Shown: positions 43,128 to 54,306 of the stretch, one piece after another
Layout of the letters: every line of letters begins with the position of its first letter
Numbering within the stretch: position 1 is the first letter of the stretch
Source of the DNA: Didymella arachidicola
Taxonomy: Eukaryota > Ascomycota > Dothideomycetes > Pleosporales > Didymellaceae
Direction: 5' to 3'
NCBI GenBank assembly: GCA_016630955.3
Contig: CM049992.1
Span: forward strand, 2,028,204 to 2,092,203
DNA length: 64,000 nt
Position numbers and translations under genes: made by a program
The notes under the pieces: generated by a model
Seen by the model: only the letters and a program-made list of their open reading frames with translations
Databases searched by the model: none
Told to the model about the DNA's origin: nothing

Positions 43128-46100
43128 ATGCGAAGGCGAGACCGTATACGCGAGTTTTTAGCGCCAAGCGCTACTCGTGCCCGTTCGGTCTTACCCGGTT
43201 CAGGATCTCCCTTACCGCCCCCGTCACCTTCGTCACCCGTGCAACGCACTCCACGCCCTCGACCATCATCCGCTACGAGCTCGATTGCATTCCGCGCAGC
43301 CTCACCGGTGCAGACAGCGACCCATAACCCAGCGCTAGAGAAGGCAGTCGAATTGCAGCTGCAGAAGCTCCCCGAAGCTGGACGCGCAGCATTCGAGCAG
43401 GAGATAAAGGCGCTCGATGAGCAGGCTCTGTTATCCAGACTACGGGCTTACGATGCAGGACACAAGGATGAGTCGTTCTTTAGGCCTCACGCCGAGCGCC
43501 TCACAAAGACTCTCAACTTACTCAACAGGCTAATGGGTGGTGTCAGCACAGGCATACAGGCGGATCCTGCCATATCAGCCATAGTGGTGGGCGCAGTGCG
43601 TGTCGCTATCGATCTCGGCTTGCATTTCGCGAGGTTCTTCCCTAGGTTGACCGACATGGTGTGCGAGTTGGAAGATTATCTTGGTCCGCTGGCTGAACAT
43701 TCGCGGGCGGCTGACTTTGAGCTTGTAGAAAGCGCTGTCATCAACGTATACACAGACATACTGGACTTCAGTTGGAAATCACGCTGTGTCTTTGTCGATA
43801 TGCACGGAAGACGGCGGCGTTGGACCTCGTTCAGGGCGTTTATGCGCCAGCACTGGGACACCTTCGAGGCTGAGTTTGTGTCCATCAAGGAAGCGATGCG
43901 ACACCATCTCGATGTTCTCCAGCACAGTGTACAGGCGACACATTTCAGTGCTTTCAGGAATGCTGAGAGGAGTAGGTCTATCATTCGAACTAGTATATGC
44001 GCCTGTGTCTGATATCACTCAACCTAGGGAAAGAAAGATCGGAGTTCCTCACTTGGGTGTCAGACTTCGACTTCGAGGAAGTACATCAGGGCATATATGC
44101 CAAAAAACACAAAGGCACGGCCGACTGGTTGATTCAGGAATCCAAGTTCCAGCAGTGGATGCAGAATCCGCATTCATGTCTGCTGTGGTGCAATGGAAAG
44201 CGTGAGTAGCAACCTGTTCTCCATTCATATAGTTGCGCTGACCCTCTGCAGCTGGCATCGGCAAGTCTGTACTGAGGTAAGTCTGCCACAACGCAGGCGG
44301 CCCATGGTACCCGAGTTAATAACATATACAGTGCTAATGTTCTTGAGCATATCACGGCCGAGTCCGGGCTACGAAAGAGCACTGCTATTTGCTTTGCTTA
44401 CTATGACTATCGTGATACACGACTAGCGGACGTGAGTCAAATCATAGCCACTCTTATCAAGCAGCTCTGCCAGAAACAGGGTCACATACCGGACAATTTG
44501 CTGCAGATCAAGCGCGACGGCCGCTCTCGATCCTTGGTAGGCTCTCTGGAATGTTTCCTTTCACTTGCGGAGGGCTTTTCGGAGGTCGTCATTGTCTTTG
44601 ATGCTTTGGATGAGTGTCCGAAGCAAAATCGCCAGGCTATCCTCGGCTTCATTGCTGAGCTAGTAACACGATCTACGTCGTGCCGGATGAAGGTGTTTGC
44701 CACAAGTCGAAGGGAGACGGACATTGCCGAAGCCTTCTCGAGGAACCACGTGCCTACAGTTCAAATCTTGGCTGAAGACGTCGCGGCTGATATCAAACTG
44801 TTCGTACGCAGCAAAGTTGACGAGCTCCGGGCAGGAAAAGATGGAAAGGTACTCTACGTCACCAGTGATGAGCTGACGGAAACGATTGTCGAGACACTAG
44901 CTCGTAAGGCAGAGGGGATGTAGGTTGACGGTCTGCAAATAGTCTCGAAGTATGTCCGTGCTGACCGCAAGGCAGGTTTCTTTGGGTGAATCTCCAGCTG
45001 GACAATCTTTGTCGAGCTAGCGAAGTCCGGAGGGATCGAGAGGTGGAATCTGCATTGGAGTCTTTACCAGACGACTTGCCTCAAACCTATGTTCGTATCC
45101 TCGATCGGATCGAACAGCAACATGCGTCAATGCGCGATTTGGCATTAAAGTGTCTCGCCTGGACATTCTATGCTCGAAGACCTCTCAGCAATCGGGAATT
45201 ACAGCATGCGCTTGTAATCATCTCGGATTGTGCCACGCAGGATCTACAGGTCGACTCCCTAGAAGTCATCGTACAGGCTTGTGGTAACTTACTAGAGGAA
45301 GCTCATGGCACGATTCGGCCTATCCACTATACAGTGCAGGAGTTCTTTGCATCCGCGGGTCAGGGAATGCCGCAACACTCTCTGCGAACACAACTTCTTG
45401 ACTCCAGCTCTATACATGGGCGACTGGGTTCAGTTTGCCTCGCCTACATGCATCGCACCGCATTCGATGCTCCGACCCCGGGCGACGTCGATCTGTATTG
45501 GCGCCTCAAAAAGAATGATTTCGCTGGCTATGCATACCAAAACTTCGATTACCACGTTACAAACTGTGATGGAACCTCCCCTATCTGTATGGACCAACTG
45601 GAGAAGCTTCTTCAACATGAGAGTACTTATCTTGCAGCGGTTCTGCAGATAAAGATCTTGAAAGATGATCACGATTACGATGCTATCGTGCAGCGCTTTA
45701 ACCGGATGAATTTTGTAGTGACACCCAGTACTATTGTATACAGCACGAGTCTGTACAACATCCCCACCATACAGCAGCGATGGGTCGATCATACGCCACC
45801 CGTGTATGCTTTACATCTCGCAGCCTCCGCAGGACTGAACATTGCAGTCGTCCGACTTTTGGAGGCAGGGTGCGATGTCAACCAGAAAGACAGCAACGAA
45901 AATGCTCCACTGTACTATGCATGCATCAACGACAACCTGGACATCCTCAAATTTTTGATATCCAAAGGCGCCGATGTCAACGCGCAGGGCGGATACTACG
46001 GCAACGCACTGCAGGCAGCTTCGGCTGGAGGCCACAAGGAGGTGGTCAAGATGCTGCTTGACAACAAGGCTGAGGTCAACGCGCAGGGCGGATACTACGG

Positions 46101-47298
46101 CAACGCACTGCAGGCAGCTTCGGCTGGAGGCCACAAGGAGGTGGTCAAGATGCTGCTTGACAACAAGGCTGAGGTCAACGCGCAGGGCGGAGAGTATAGC
46201 AACGCACTTTACGCAGCTTCAGCTAGAGGCCACAAGGAGGTGGTCAAGATGCTGCTTGACAACAAGGCTGAGGTCAACGCGCAGGGCGGAGACTATGGCA
46301 ACGCACTGCAGGCAGCTTCGGCTAAAGGCCACGAGGAGGTGGTTAAGATGCTGCTTGACAACAAGGCTGAGGTCAACGCGCAGGGCGGAGAGTATAGCAA
46401 CGCACTTTACGCAGCTTCAGCTAGAGGCCACAAGGAGGTGGTCAAGATGCTGCTTGACAACAAGGCTGAGGTCAACGCGCAGGGCGGAGACTATGGCAAC
46501 GCACTGCAGGCAGCTTCGGCTAAAGGCCACGAGGAGGTGGTTAAGATGCTGCTTGACAACAAGGCTGAGGTCAACGCGCAGGGCGGATACTACGGCAACG
46601 CACTGCAGGCAGCTTCGGCTGAAGGCCACAAGGAGGTGGTCAAGATGCTGCTTGACAACAAGGCTGAGGTCAACGCGCAGGGCGGATACTACGGCAACGC
46701 ACTGCAGGCAGCTTCGGCTGGAGGCCACAAGGAGGTGGTCAAGATGCTGCTTGACAACAAGGCTGAGGTCAACGCGCAGGGCGGACGCTACCTCAATTCC
46801 ACATACGCTGCTGCGTATGGAGGGCATACGGAGACTCTTAATCTTCTAATAAGAAGCGGCAGCACTCACTTCCAAGACTGCTATGGACGGACGCTGCTGT
46901 GGTGGGCTGCCGCCGGCGGCAAGACAGGCACTGTCGAAACGCTCATTCATCAGCATAACATTGACCCCGAAAGAGCTGACAATTTCGGACGAAAGCCGCT
47001 TTGGATAGCTGTGAAGAAAGGTCATGGCGCAGTGTCGAGGCTTCTCCAAACATGTGGAGAATATCCTGTCGAGTCAACGTCGCTGGAGCGAGACAATGAT
47101 CAACCGTATCTAGAATGCGACGTTTGTACCTCGCAAATATTAAGCGCCGTCTTTCATTGTCATTGCAATCTCTGCGACAGAGGAGACTGGGACGTATGCG
47201 AAGATTGTAGGAAGTACGGAGCCACTTGTGTGGGAAAGTCCCACGTATTGGTGAAACGGACGATGGTTGACGGAGTCTGGTCAGAGGTGACAAGCTGA
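43128..47298 (+). CDS. NLR-like STAND protein: N-terminal domain, NACHT, ankyrin repeats, ZZ-like finger
   Basis: 1317 aa, five exons: 43128-43971, 44028-44201, 44252-44276, 44332-44919, 44976-47298 (introns 56, 50, 55, 56 nt); 3954 nt in frame. The 25-nt exon 3 carries most of the P-loop, so its splicing is well supported: NGK/PGIGKSVL at about 337-346. Residues ~65-285 are a helical N-terminal domain like those of fungal STAND proteins. Walker B is VVIVFDALDE (433-442). A winged-helix/linker follows, ending near the HYTVQEFF motif. Ankyrin repeats begin at ~818; residues 884-1147 are eight near-identical 33-residue repeats. A Cys/His cluster at 1255-1310 (CDVC, FHCHCNLCDRGDWDVCEDC) is ZZ-like. 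Such proteins act as fungal non-self sensors. Confidence 0.9.
45994..46785 (+). repeat. Eight near-identical 99-bp ankyrin repeat units
   Basis: Each unit codes for 33 residues of the type YYGNALQAASAGGHKEVV... ending in NAQGG. Units differ only at a few codons (YYG/EYS/DYG; LQ/LY; GG/RG/KG/EG; K/E). Units 3-4 and 5-6 are the same 198-bp pair repeated, showing duplication of a two-repeat block. Confidence 0.95.
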
Positions 47299-47577
47299 AC
47301 CTGGCTTGTCACCATTCGTGGAAAGGGTTGTAACGTCCAGTCAGTTATAATCACGCATTCAACTCATCTTGCTGGCCAGCCAAACCTGCGGATTGACATT
47401 GCGTCCTTGTGAGCAGAAAGATCATGAGGGACAAAGCTGAGCCAGAGGGAGCAACATCAAGCAATGGAAGAGCCCGTGTAGCAGTTTCGTGGCAATCCAC
47501 ACAGCCTACATGGCAGGGAACCAACAGGTTGGGGTACCCGCACGGATCTCTTCTGCCCTGTTTCGTACTAGTCCCGG
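47299..47577. other. Intergenic between NLR gene and array gene 1
   Basis: About 280 bases. Only a short frame around 47409-47615 with no features. Confidence 0.3.
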
Positions 47578-50500
47578 ATGGACTCCATGACTACCCCTGC
47601 ACTTACCCCTTTTAGCTATCTTGGCTCCGCAACCTCTGCTGCTGAGTTGGACCTCCGATTTCATGCAACTGCTACAACTGCGGGGCGTGGTGCTAAGTCT
47701 AGTCTATGTCTCGTACGTGGAGAATTTACACAGGAAATCCTGTCAATCCCAGCTACTGCACGTTGCAGTCTAGCCTTCCAGATCCCCCTTCTACTATCGC
47801 TAAGGCAGGTGTCCAGGCAATTATACCAATACAGTCAAGTTTACTGACTGCTTGCTTCTAGTTAGAAGCGAGAGAAACGCTGAACATCATCTCCTACCTG
47901 CCACTATATGGCTACCTGTTTTGCACGGTTTGCAGGAGCGCCATTTCCCGCAAGGTACTCCTCAATCATCTCCAGCGACATCACGGCATCAGCAGCGGCC
48001 TATCCACAACTATACTTCGCCAATACGAACATCTCTCCGTAGCGCAGGAAGACTTGGACATCGTTCCACTTCCCAATGACAGCCGTGTCTTGCCGTTCCT
48101 AGCGGCTCCTGTCCAGGGTTTCAGCTGCCCGCATTGCATCTGGCTTACGGTGAACTGGGGCGAACTTCGAAAGCATCTAAGTAAAACTCATAGTATAAGG
48201 AACATACTAGTTGACAGGAGGGACGTTTCATGCTTCCTGCAACAATGGGTCGCGCACAGAAAGACTGGACAATACTGGCGCGTGGACCGCACCAGGACGG
48301 ACAGCGTTGAGTCTGTGGAAACAGATTGCGAGGAAGAGCCAGCAGATGAAGAAAGATTGATGCAGCTGGAAGAAGCTTGTCGCGACCCAGAAATAGCGGA
48401 GCTTCTCCGTATAGAAGATGAAGAGGAACGCCGGCTTGCCAATGAAGCAAACGAGAACGCATGTCTCCCAGACAAGTTAGAGCACGACGAGAACACGCAC
48501 TGGCTTTGTAAGTGCGGGTGGCCACGCTGGTTCGCACGCAAGCCGCTTCATGTAATTGTCGCTACATCGCAGCTTCCCTCGAAAAAGCATGAAGCTCTCT
48601 ACCTAGGACCATGGAACGGCTCTCAATAGAGCAGCTGCTCAGCTACAGAGACGAAGCTCTTGGTGCTCGTTGAGCTTGTGAGTCGCGTGCTAGACAGGTG
48701 CGAGGAGACCCTGTCATCTACACCGCGGGTTCTTCGCTGTTGGCTACGCAGCTGGGGCCCACATTATTGCCCTATCCCATTTGAGCAACCAAAGCGACAG
48801 GCTACGCAGAAAAAGTACCGCTCCTACTGTTACCGCTTCCTTTGCTATGTTTTCCGAGCGAGGCAGATTTGCTTTGCGCAGGGTGACGACGCGAAGGACA
48901 TCTACGGCCTGACACTTACCGCATCCCAGGCAGAAATGGCGGATACTATCTGGGCGGCGCTGGACAATCTGTCGCCGAGTGAGGCAGAGAGAGCCCTGTC
49001 AAGTCCTTCGTCGCCACTGCCTCCTCCATCCTCTTCCATCCTCGAAACTATCTTCCAGCTGCTTGTTCTCTTCTGGTCAGACACTTCGATAGACGGGGAT
49101 GCAGGTGCCAAAGCACTCATTCATTTCTCCGGTGTGCTTGGGATCCACCCGTATAAGCTGACTCTCCGCACCGCGTATGATTACACACCATATCTTTCCG
49201 CCTTAATCTGGGTAGGAAGATTAGTGATCCTCGAGTATGCGCTGCCGTCGCGAGCTTACAGTTCGTGGGACCCTCTTCTCCAGGCACGCACTACGCATCC
49301 AGATCAAGGGTCGAGGCTTCTTAGAGAGATTCGGCCAAGGTATCTCCAACGTGGTACCTTCGCGCCCCTCGGATATTTCATTGAGCGCCTCCAACATGGC
49401 AGAGCTGTAGCAAAGCGGGAAGGTGGCAAAACAAACATCTCCTGGTCACCTGATGGCCAGATGCTCGAGGTGAACGGATCTCAGATCACTCTGACACAGC
49501 TGCGCTCTACAGTGCACTCTCTTCTGGATGCGATCAATCGGGAAGCTCGCGATCTAATGTTTCAGTGGTGGCCTGATGTCAATTTGCGTGGGATCAAGGA
49601 CAAGCTAACAAGCTATCGAGCGGGCTATTCATTTCTAGCGGAGCCTGAGAACAATCTGCAAATGAGCTTCAAGCATCTTTACCGCCGAGCGTTCTTTCTT
49701 CAAGAAGGGAGGCTAGCACTGCAGGGCGCTGGACGCCAGCAAGCGGTGGCGTATCTCCAGAGACGTGGCGAGTTTATTCGACTGATCTTTGCAGGTATCC
49801 ACATGACGAGCGGCATGCCCGCTAGAGGGGAAGAGCTCCGCATTATACGCTGGGCAAATACCGTCGCTGTACAACGCAACATTATAATACACAAGGGACA
49901 CATCATGCTGGTTTTCACTTACAACAAAGTGTCCACAACAGCAAACCACTCGTTCTACATTATTCGGGTGCCTTGTCCTATAGTAGAGCGAGCTCTGTTC
50001 CTATATCTTGCCTATATACGGCCTTTTACCGACTTCCTCCTCCGACAACTGAAACTCATTGATGCGCGAACAAAGACGAATCTGCATCTCTTCACCCGAA
50101 GCAATCATCCCACTGGTTGCTTCAGCGCAGTAGACTGCTCGAAGAGCCTAGAGCTGGCTACGCCAGACTGCCCCATTCGACTTCAGCTGTGTATCTATCG
50201 CCACATCGCGGTCGCCATTAGCAAGAAGCATATCCCAACACTGCTGGAGCCGTTCGACCCCAACATTCCAAAGGACCAGAACGGCTTTCTTCATCTATTA
50301 GCCTTCCAGACAGGTCACACTCCATCGATTCATGCAAGCGCTTACGCTCTCGAGAGAGGCTATCCGGCGAGATTGCAGCCAGAGCTCATCGACCGCTATT
50401 TTGAGAACAGCCTGATTTGGCATCGGTTCCTGGAGATCGAGGACAGACCTATAGACAGAGAAGCAAATCCGGGCCCGTTAGACCCACAGATACAGAAATT

Positions 50501-50774
50501 GATGATGTCAACGATGAAGCCGGCACATCAAGCGGTAGACGTGGGTATGTCAGAAGAGGTATTTTTCGCACTGCATAGCGGAGACGGAAAGAAAGCAGAG
50601 GCAAAAGGGCCTGATAGGAGATTATTGACACGAAGCAAGCGTAGACTGAGCAGCGACCTTTGTAACGTCCTTCAGAACCAAAGCGTATCACATTCAGCTA
50701 GACTAAAGAGCGGGAGAGTCAGCATCAGCTGTACGAGCACTGGTCTTAGATACACAAAGATAAGAAAGGGTTAG
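47578..50774 (+). pseudogene. Array gene 1: OrsD-type zinc finger + tyrosine-recombinase-like protein, one in-frame stop
   Basis: Proposed exons 47578-47808 and 47862-50774 (53-nt intron, acceptor after CTTGCTTCTAG). In one continuous frame, about 1047 codons with a single TAG at 48627-48629, where paralogues have TGG (WNSVEWISS in gene 3). N-terminal double zinc finger of the OrsD (DUF3505) type: LFCTVCRSAISRKVLLNHLQ, then FSCPHCIWLTVNWGELRKH. Acidic linker, then a conserved ~600-residue core (RVLRCWLRSWGPHY, FSGVLGIHPYKL, YLQRGTFAPLGYFIERLQHG). The C-terminal part has tyrosine-recombinase-like spacing: HMTSGMPARGEELRIIRW, YNK, IYRHIAVAISKKH, AFQTGH and ASAYAL. Nuclease activity is not shown. 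Confidence 0.7.
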
Positions 50775-50950
50775 AATTATAGGAATAGAAGGAAAGAAAC
50801 GTGTGCTACGCAAGCAAAGCGTTTAGTAACCTCAGATAGCTACGTAGCCAGATTGCGAAAAGAAATGACCTACCCATAGCGTCTATTGCTAAGCAAAAGG
50901 TATGCAATGTCAGCAACCAATCTGCTAAGCTTGCTATCCAAACGCTACAG

Positions 50951-53900
50951 GAACATAGACCAATCGCTCTAGACTACGTCACGTTTGTTGCCAGCGAGAA
51001 CGTCATTATCTGTACACCTTGTTACACCGCAGTACCTGTAACTAGTTTAAACACCCACTTACGGACTTGCCACTATGAACCCGCCAAAGTGCGTCGAGCT
51101 ACGATAGCACGATTTGACGACGTGCCTGCTGCGAAGTCCTTCAATGATCTAGTGCCCCGACCGGATGGATCTACGCCGCTCTCTTACCTTGGCCCACCTC
51201 TGACTGGATTTTGTTGCCCGCACTGTCTAGAGGGAAAGAGTATTAATTGGGATCAGATACGACAGCATACAAAGAAACACCACAACATTAGCGCGCCTAA
51301 GTGCCTTCAAGATCAATCGCGATACAAGTGTTATCTACAGAGCTGGACGAAGTACTCGCCCAAATACTGGGTGGTGAGCCAAGACGACAGCTCTCACCAG
51401 CATCAGAGCGACGAAAGATCACTTGAGACAAGCAATAGCGAGTGCTTGACACGTGTAGAGGATGAAGAGAAAGAAGAAGAAGAACGTTTAGATGATGAGC
51501 TAAACGGCGTGGTTCTCGACGGAGAGCTAGAACACGACGAGAACACTGAGTGGCTGCGAGGCTGCGAGTGGCCAGCGTGGTTTGCTCACAAGCCTATCCA
51601 TATCATTATTGCAGCTGCAGCACTGCCTCCCATGGCAACATCAGATGATCTCAAACTAGGCCTTTGGAACGGATTCGAATGTGTAAGCCCAGCACAGACG
51701 GAGAGAACGATCTGGAAGATTGTAGAAGCCAGCAGAATCGTTTTCCAACGATGCGAAGCAACACTAAAGCAGACGCCACGGGTTTTGCGTTGCTGGCTGC
51801 GGAGCTGGACGCCTTCTTTTCTTCCTTACCCTTTTGAGCTGCCACAACGCGAAAACACCCGACGAAGATACTATAGAATCCACGAGCGATTCTTATGCTA
51901 CATTTTCCGCGTCTTAGCACTGTCGCGCAACATAAAAGAGCCTACAAACGACATCTCTGGGCTGCAGCTAACCACGGCTCAGCTGGCCATGATGAACCAT
52001 ATCTGGGACCACGTCACTGCTGTCAGCCAGCAGGCAGACCTCGGGATTCTGCTCCAGTCATCTCTGGCCGCCCTGAACGAAAATCTCTTTCAACTTCTTG
52101 TCATGTTCTGGACAGACTTGTCGCACGACGGAAACATGAGCCGTAGCGCTATCATGAACTTCTCTGGTGTCTTGGGAATACATCCCACAGAGCTATGTTT
52201 CCGCAAGCCCTACGACTATACTCCTTTTATATCAGCACTGCTGTGGGTAGGTCGCCTGATTATACTCGAGTATGCCCTACCACTTGCACCATACAACTAT
52301 CTTAAGAATCCTTGGCCCGAGCGTACAGCCTACCCCGACCAAGCACAGCGACTGCGTGAGCATATCCGACCCAAGTATCTTCAGCGAGGTAGTCTTGCAC
52401 CAGCTGGTTACCTTATCGAGCGACTACAGCACGGAAGAGCAATCGCGAGGCGCGAGGGTCCTAGAACAAACATCTCCTGGTCTTCAGATGGCTTGACACT
52501 CCATATTGCGGAAACACAGATTCATATGCGACAATTTCGTGAGACAATTCACACTGTTGTAGTAGGTTTACAAAGCCGTGCACAGGAGCTCCTCTTCGGA
52601 TGGTGGCCAGACGTTCAACTCGACATTCTACAAGATAATCTTGCGACCCATCGCCCTGGATTCTCGTTTCTGGCGCACCCAGCCAACAAACTCCAGGGAG
52701 CTTTCCGCGCTGTGAGCAAATTAGCGTTCTCAGAACAAGGCGGCTTCTCGTCAGAGACAAGTAGAGGGAGAGCAAAGCAGAGGCGGTACTTGAACGAAAG
52801 CGACAGCTTTGTTCGTCTGCTTTATGCAGCAATGCACCTAACAAGCGGCATGCCAGCACGTGGTGAGGAGCTCAGAGTCCTACGGTGGGCTGACACGATC
52901 TCCGTGCGACGAAACATCTTTATCTACAAAGGAAAAGTGATACTTGTCTTCGCATACAACAAGGCAAACACCAACACCAACAACTCGTTTTATATCGTAC
53001 GCTCCCCCTGTCCTATGGTACAAAGAGTTCTTTACCTTTACCTTGTGTACATCCGCCCATTCCGCAGTCTTATTAGTCGAAAGTCAGGGGCGCAATCTAC
53101 AGGCTCAACGAACCCTCACTTGTTTAGTACTCATGACAGTGCAACGGCCTGCTTTTCTTCAAGTAAAGCCCACTCGAGTCTGAAAAGGTCAACAGCCAAA
53201 TGCCCTACTCCGACAACTACCAGTCTGTACAGACAAACTGCGACTAGCATTGCAAAGAAGCATCTCCCTGCACTTGTTACTGCATTCGACCCCAATACGC
53301 CTAAGGATTACAATAGATTCCTTCAACTCCTAGCTTTCCAAACAGGTCATAGACCAGTTACACATGCCAATGCATATGCGCTAGAGCATGGATTTCCTAC
53401 CAAATTGCAGCCTGATCTGATTGATCGCTACCTGGTAAACAGCCATATGTGGCATGAATTCACGTTGACCCGAGAGGAAGACGCTCTAGACTATAGCTTA
53501 GCAACCGTGCACAAAACCTCAAGCAGTACGACACAAGTTGGTTACTACCCGGACGCTATTTCTGAGGGAACACCAGAGTGTGCTACACCCGGAATAAGCG
53601 ATACAGAGCCCCCAGACGAGGCTCTGCATACACAGACACCTGAGCAGAGGCAACAAAGAGGGAAAAAGCGACGCAGAGAGACTGAGAGTTGCAGCCCTCT
53701 TACGAGAAAAATTCTCGATATGCAAAAGCAACTGAACGATCTTGTTCAAGAGCGCGCCATGTCAAAAAAGAGGCGAGCAACAGGTCGAAATACTGGTCAG
53801 AATAATGTAGAATCAGATCCTGCGTCAGAGCTGGATACAAGCGAGTGGGAGGAGGAAAGGACGCTTAGGGCAAGGACTAGGATTCCGAAGGATGGAAGCA

Positions 53901-53995
53901 AGAAGGACTCTAGTTCAAAAGTACAAAGTAGTCGAACCTCAAGTACTATAAAGCGGAGGAGGGGACGGGTATCTAGTAAGAGGTTACTATCGTAA
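50951..53995 (+). CDS. Array gene 2: OrsD-type zinc finger + tyrosine-recombinase-like protein
   Basis: About 1014 codons without a stop; the 5' end is unresolved. The frame is open back to 50840 but has no ATG; a GTATGC donor (50900) and CTACAG acceptor (50950) suggest an upstream exon. Zinc fingers: IICTPCYTAVPVTSLNTHLR and FCCPHCLEGKSINWDQIRQH. Core motifs as in gene 1: RVLRCWLRSWTPSF, FSGVLGIHPTEL, LIERLQHGRAIARREG. Recombinase-like C-terminus: HLTSGMPARGEELRVLRW, AYNK, LYRQTATSIAKKH, AFQTGH followed nine residues on by a Tyr (ANAYAL). Ends in a lysine/arginine-rich coiled coil and tail, likely nuclear. About 2.9 kb is intact, so selected or young. Confidence 0.75.
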   Translation, partial: EHRPIALDYVTFVASENVIICTPCYTAVPVTSLNTHLRTCHYEPAKVRRATIARFDDVPAAKSFNDLVPRPDGSTPLSYLGPPLTGFCCPHCLEGKSINWDQIRQHTKKHHNISAPKCLQDQSRYKCYLQSWTKYSPKYWVVSQDDSSHQHQSDERSLETSNSECLTRVEDEEKEEEERLDDELNGVVLDGELEHDENTEWLRGCEWPAWFAHKPIHIIIAAAALPPMATSDDLKLGLWNGFECVSPAQTERTIWKIVEASRIVFQRCEATLKQTPRVLRCWLRSWTPSFLPYPFELPQRENTRRRYYRIHERFLCYIFRVLALSRNIKEPTNDISGLQLTTAQLAMMNHIWDHVTAVSQQADLGILLQSSLAALNENLFQLLVMFWTDLSHDGNMSRSAIMNFSGVLGIHPTELCFRKPYDYTPFISALLWVGRLIILEYALPLAPYNYLKNPWPERTAYPDQAQRLREHIRPKYLQRGSLAPAGYLIERLQHGRAIARREGPRTNISWSSDGLTLHIAETQIHMRQFRETIHTVVVGLQSRAQELLFGWWPDVQLDILQDNLATHRPGFSFLAHPANKLQGAFRAVSKLAFSEQGGFSSETSRGRAKQRRYLNESDSFVRLLYAAMHLTSGMPARGEELRVLRWADTISVRRNIFIYKGKVILVFAYNKANTNTNNSFYIVRSPCPMVQRVLYLYLVYIRPFRSLISRKSGAQSTGSTNPHLFSTHDSATACFSSSKAHSSLKRSTAKCPTPTTTSLYRQTATSIAKKHLPALVTAFDPNTPKDYNRFLQLLAFQTGHRPVTHANAYALEHGFPTKLQPDLIDRYLVNSHMWHEFTLTREEDALDYSLATVHKTSSSTTQVGYYPDAISEGTPECATPGISDTEPPDEALHTQTPEQRQQRGKKRRRETESCSPLTRKILDMQKQLNDLVQERAMSKKRRATGRNTGQNNVESDPASELDTSEWEEERTLRARTRIPKDGSKKDSSSKVQSSRTSSTIKRRRGRVSSKRLLS

Positions 53996-54306
53996 ATTCA
54001 ACTCTTCCGTACCTACCTCCACGCGACCGCCACGACCCCGAGCCTCGTTCGCGCTTGATGCGGTATAGTGCGCGACTTCGGCCCTACTTCGTCCCCTCCC
54101 AGCCTTAGCCTGGAGTCGACCCCTTTTGATGCTCTATTTCGGTCTAGCTCGGCCCTGCACGGGCATGCATGCTCCAACACAGGGCAGCTATAGCAGTTCC
54201 TGCTTGTTACCTGTTGTTCTGTACTACTTTTACCTGCTTACGCATTAACTAAGACGCCACGGCCTGCTATTCAATTGTGTGCTACTGTTAGCAACAAAGT
54301 AGTGCT
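53996..54306. other. Intergenic between array genes 2 and 3
   Basis: About 310 bases of normal composition; no feature beyond being the promoter region of gene 3. Confidence 0.35.

Noticed and set aside
45974..46849. 291-residue alternative frame over the ankyrin repeats
   Set aside because: Arg/Cys-rich repeat translation in the wrong frame; the ankyrin frame is continuous with the NACHT gene.
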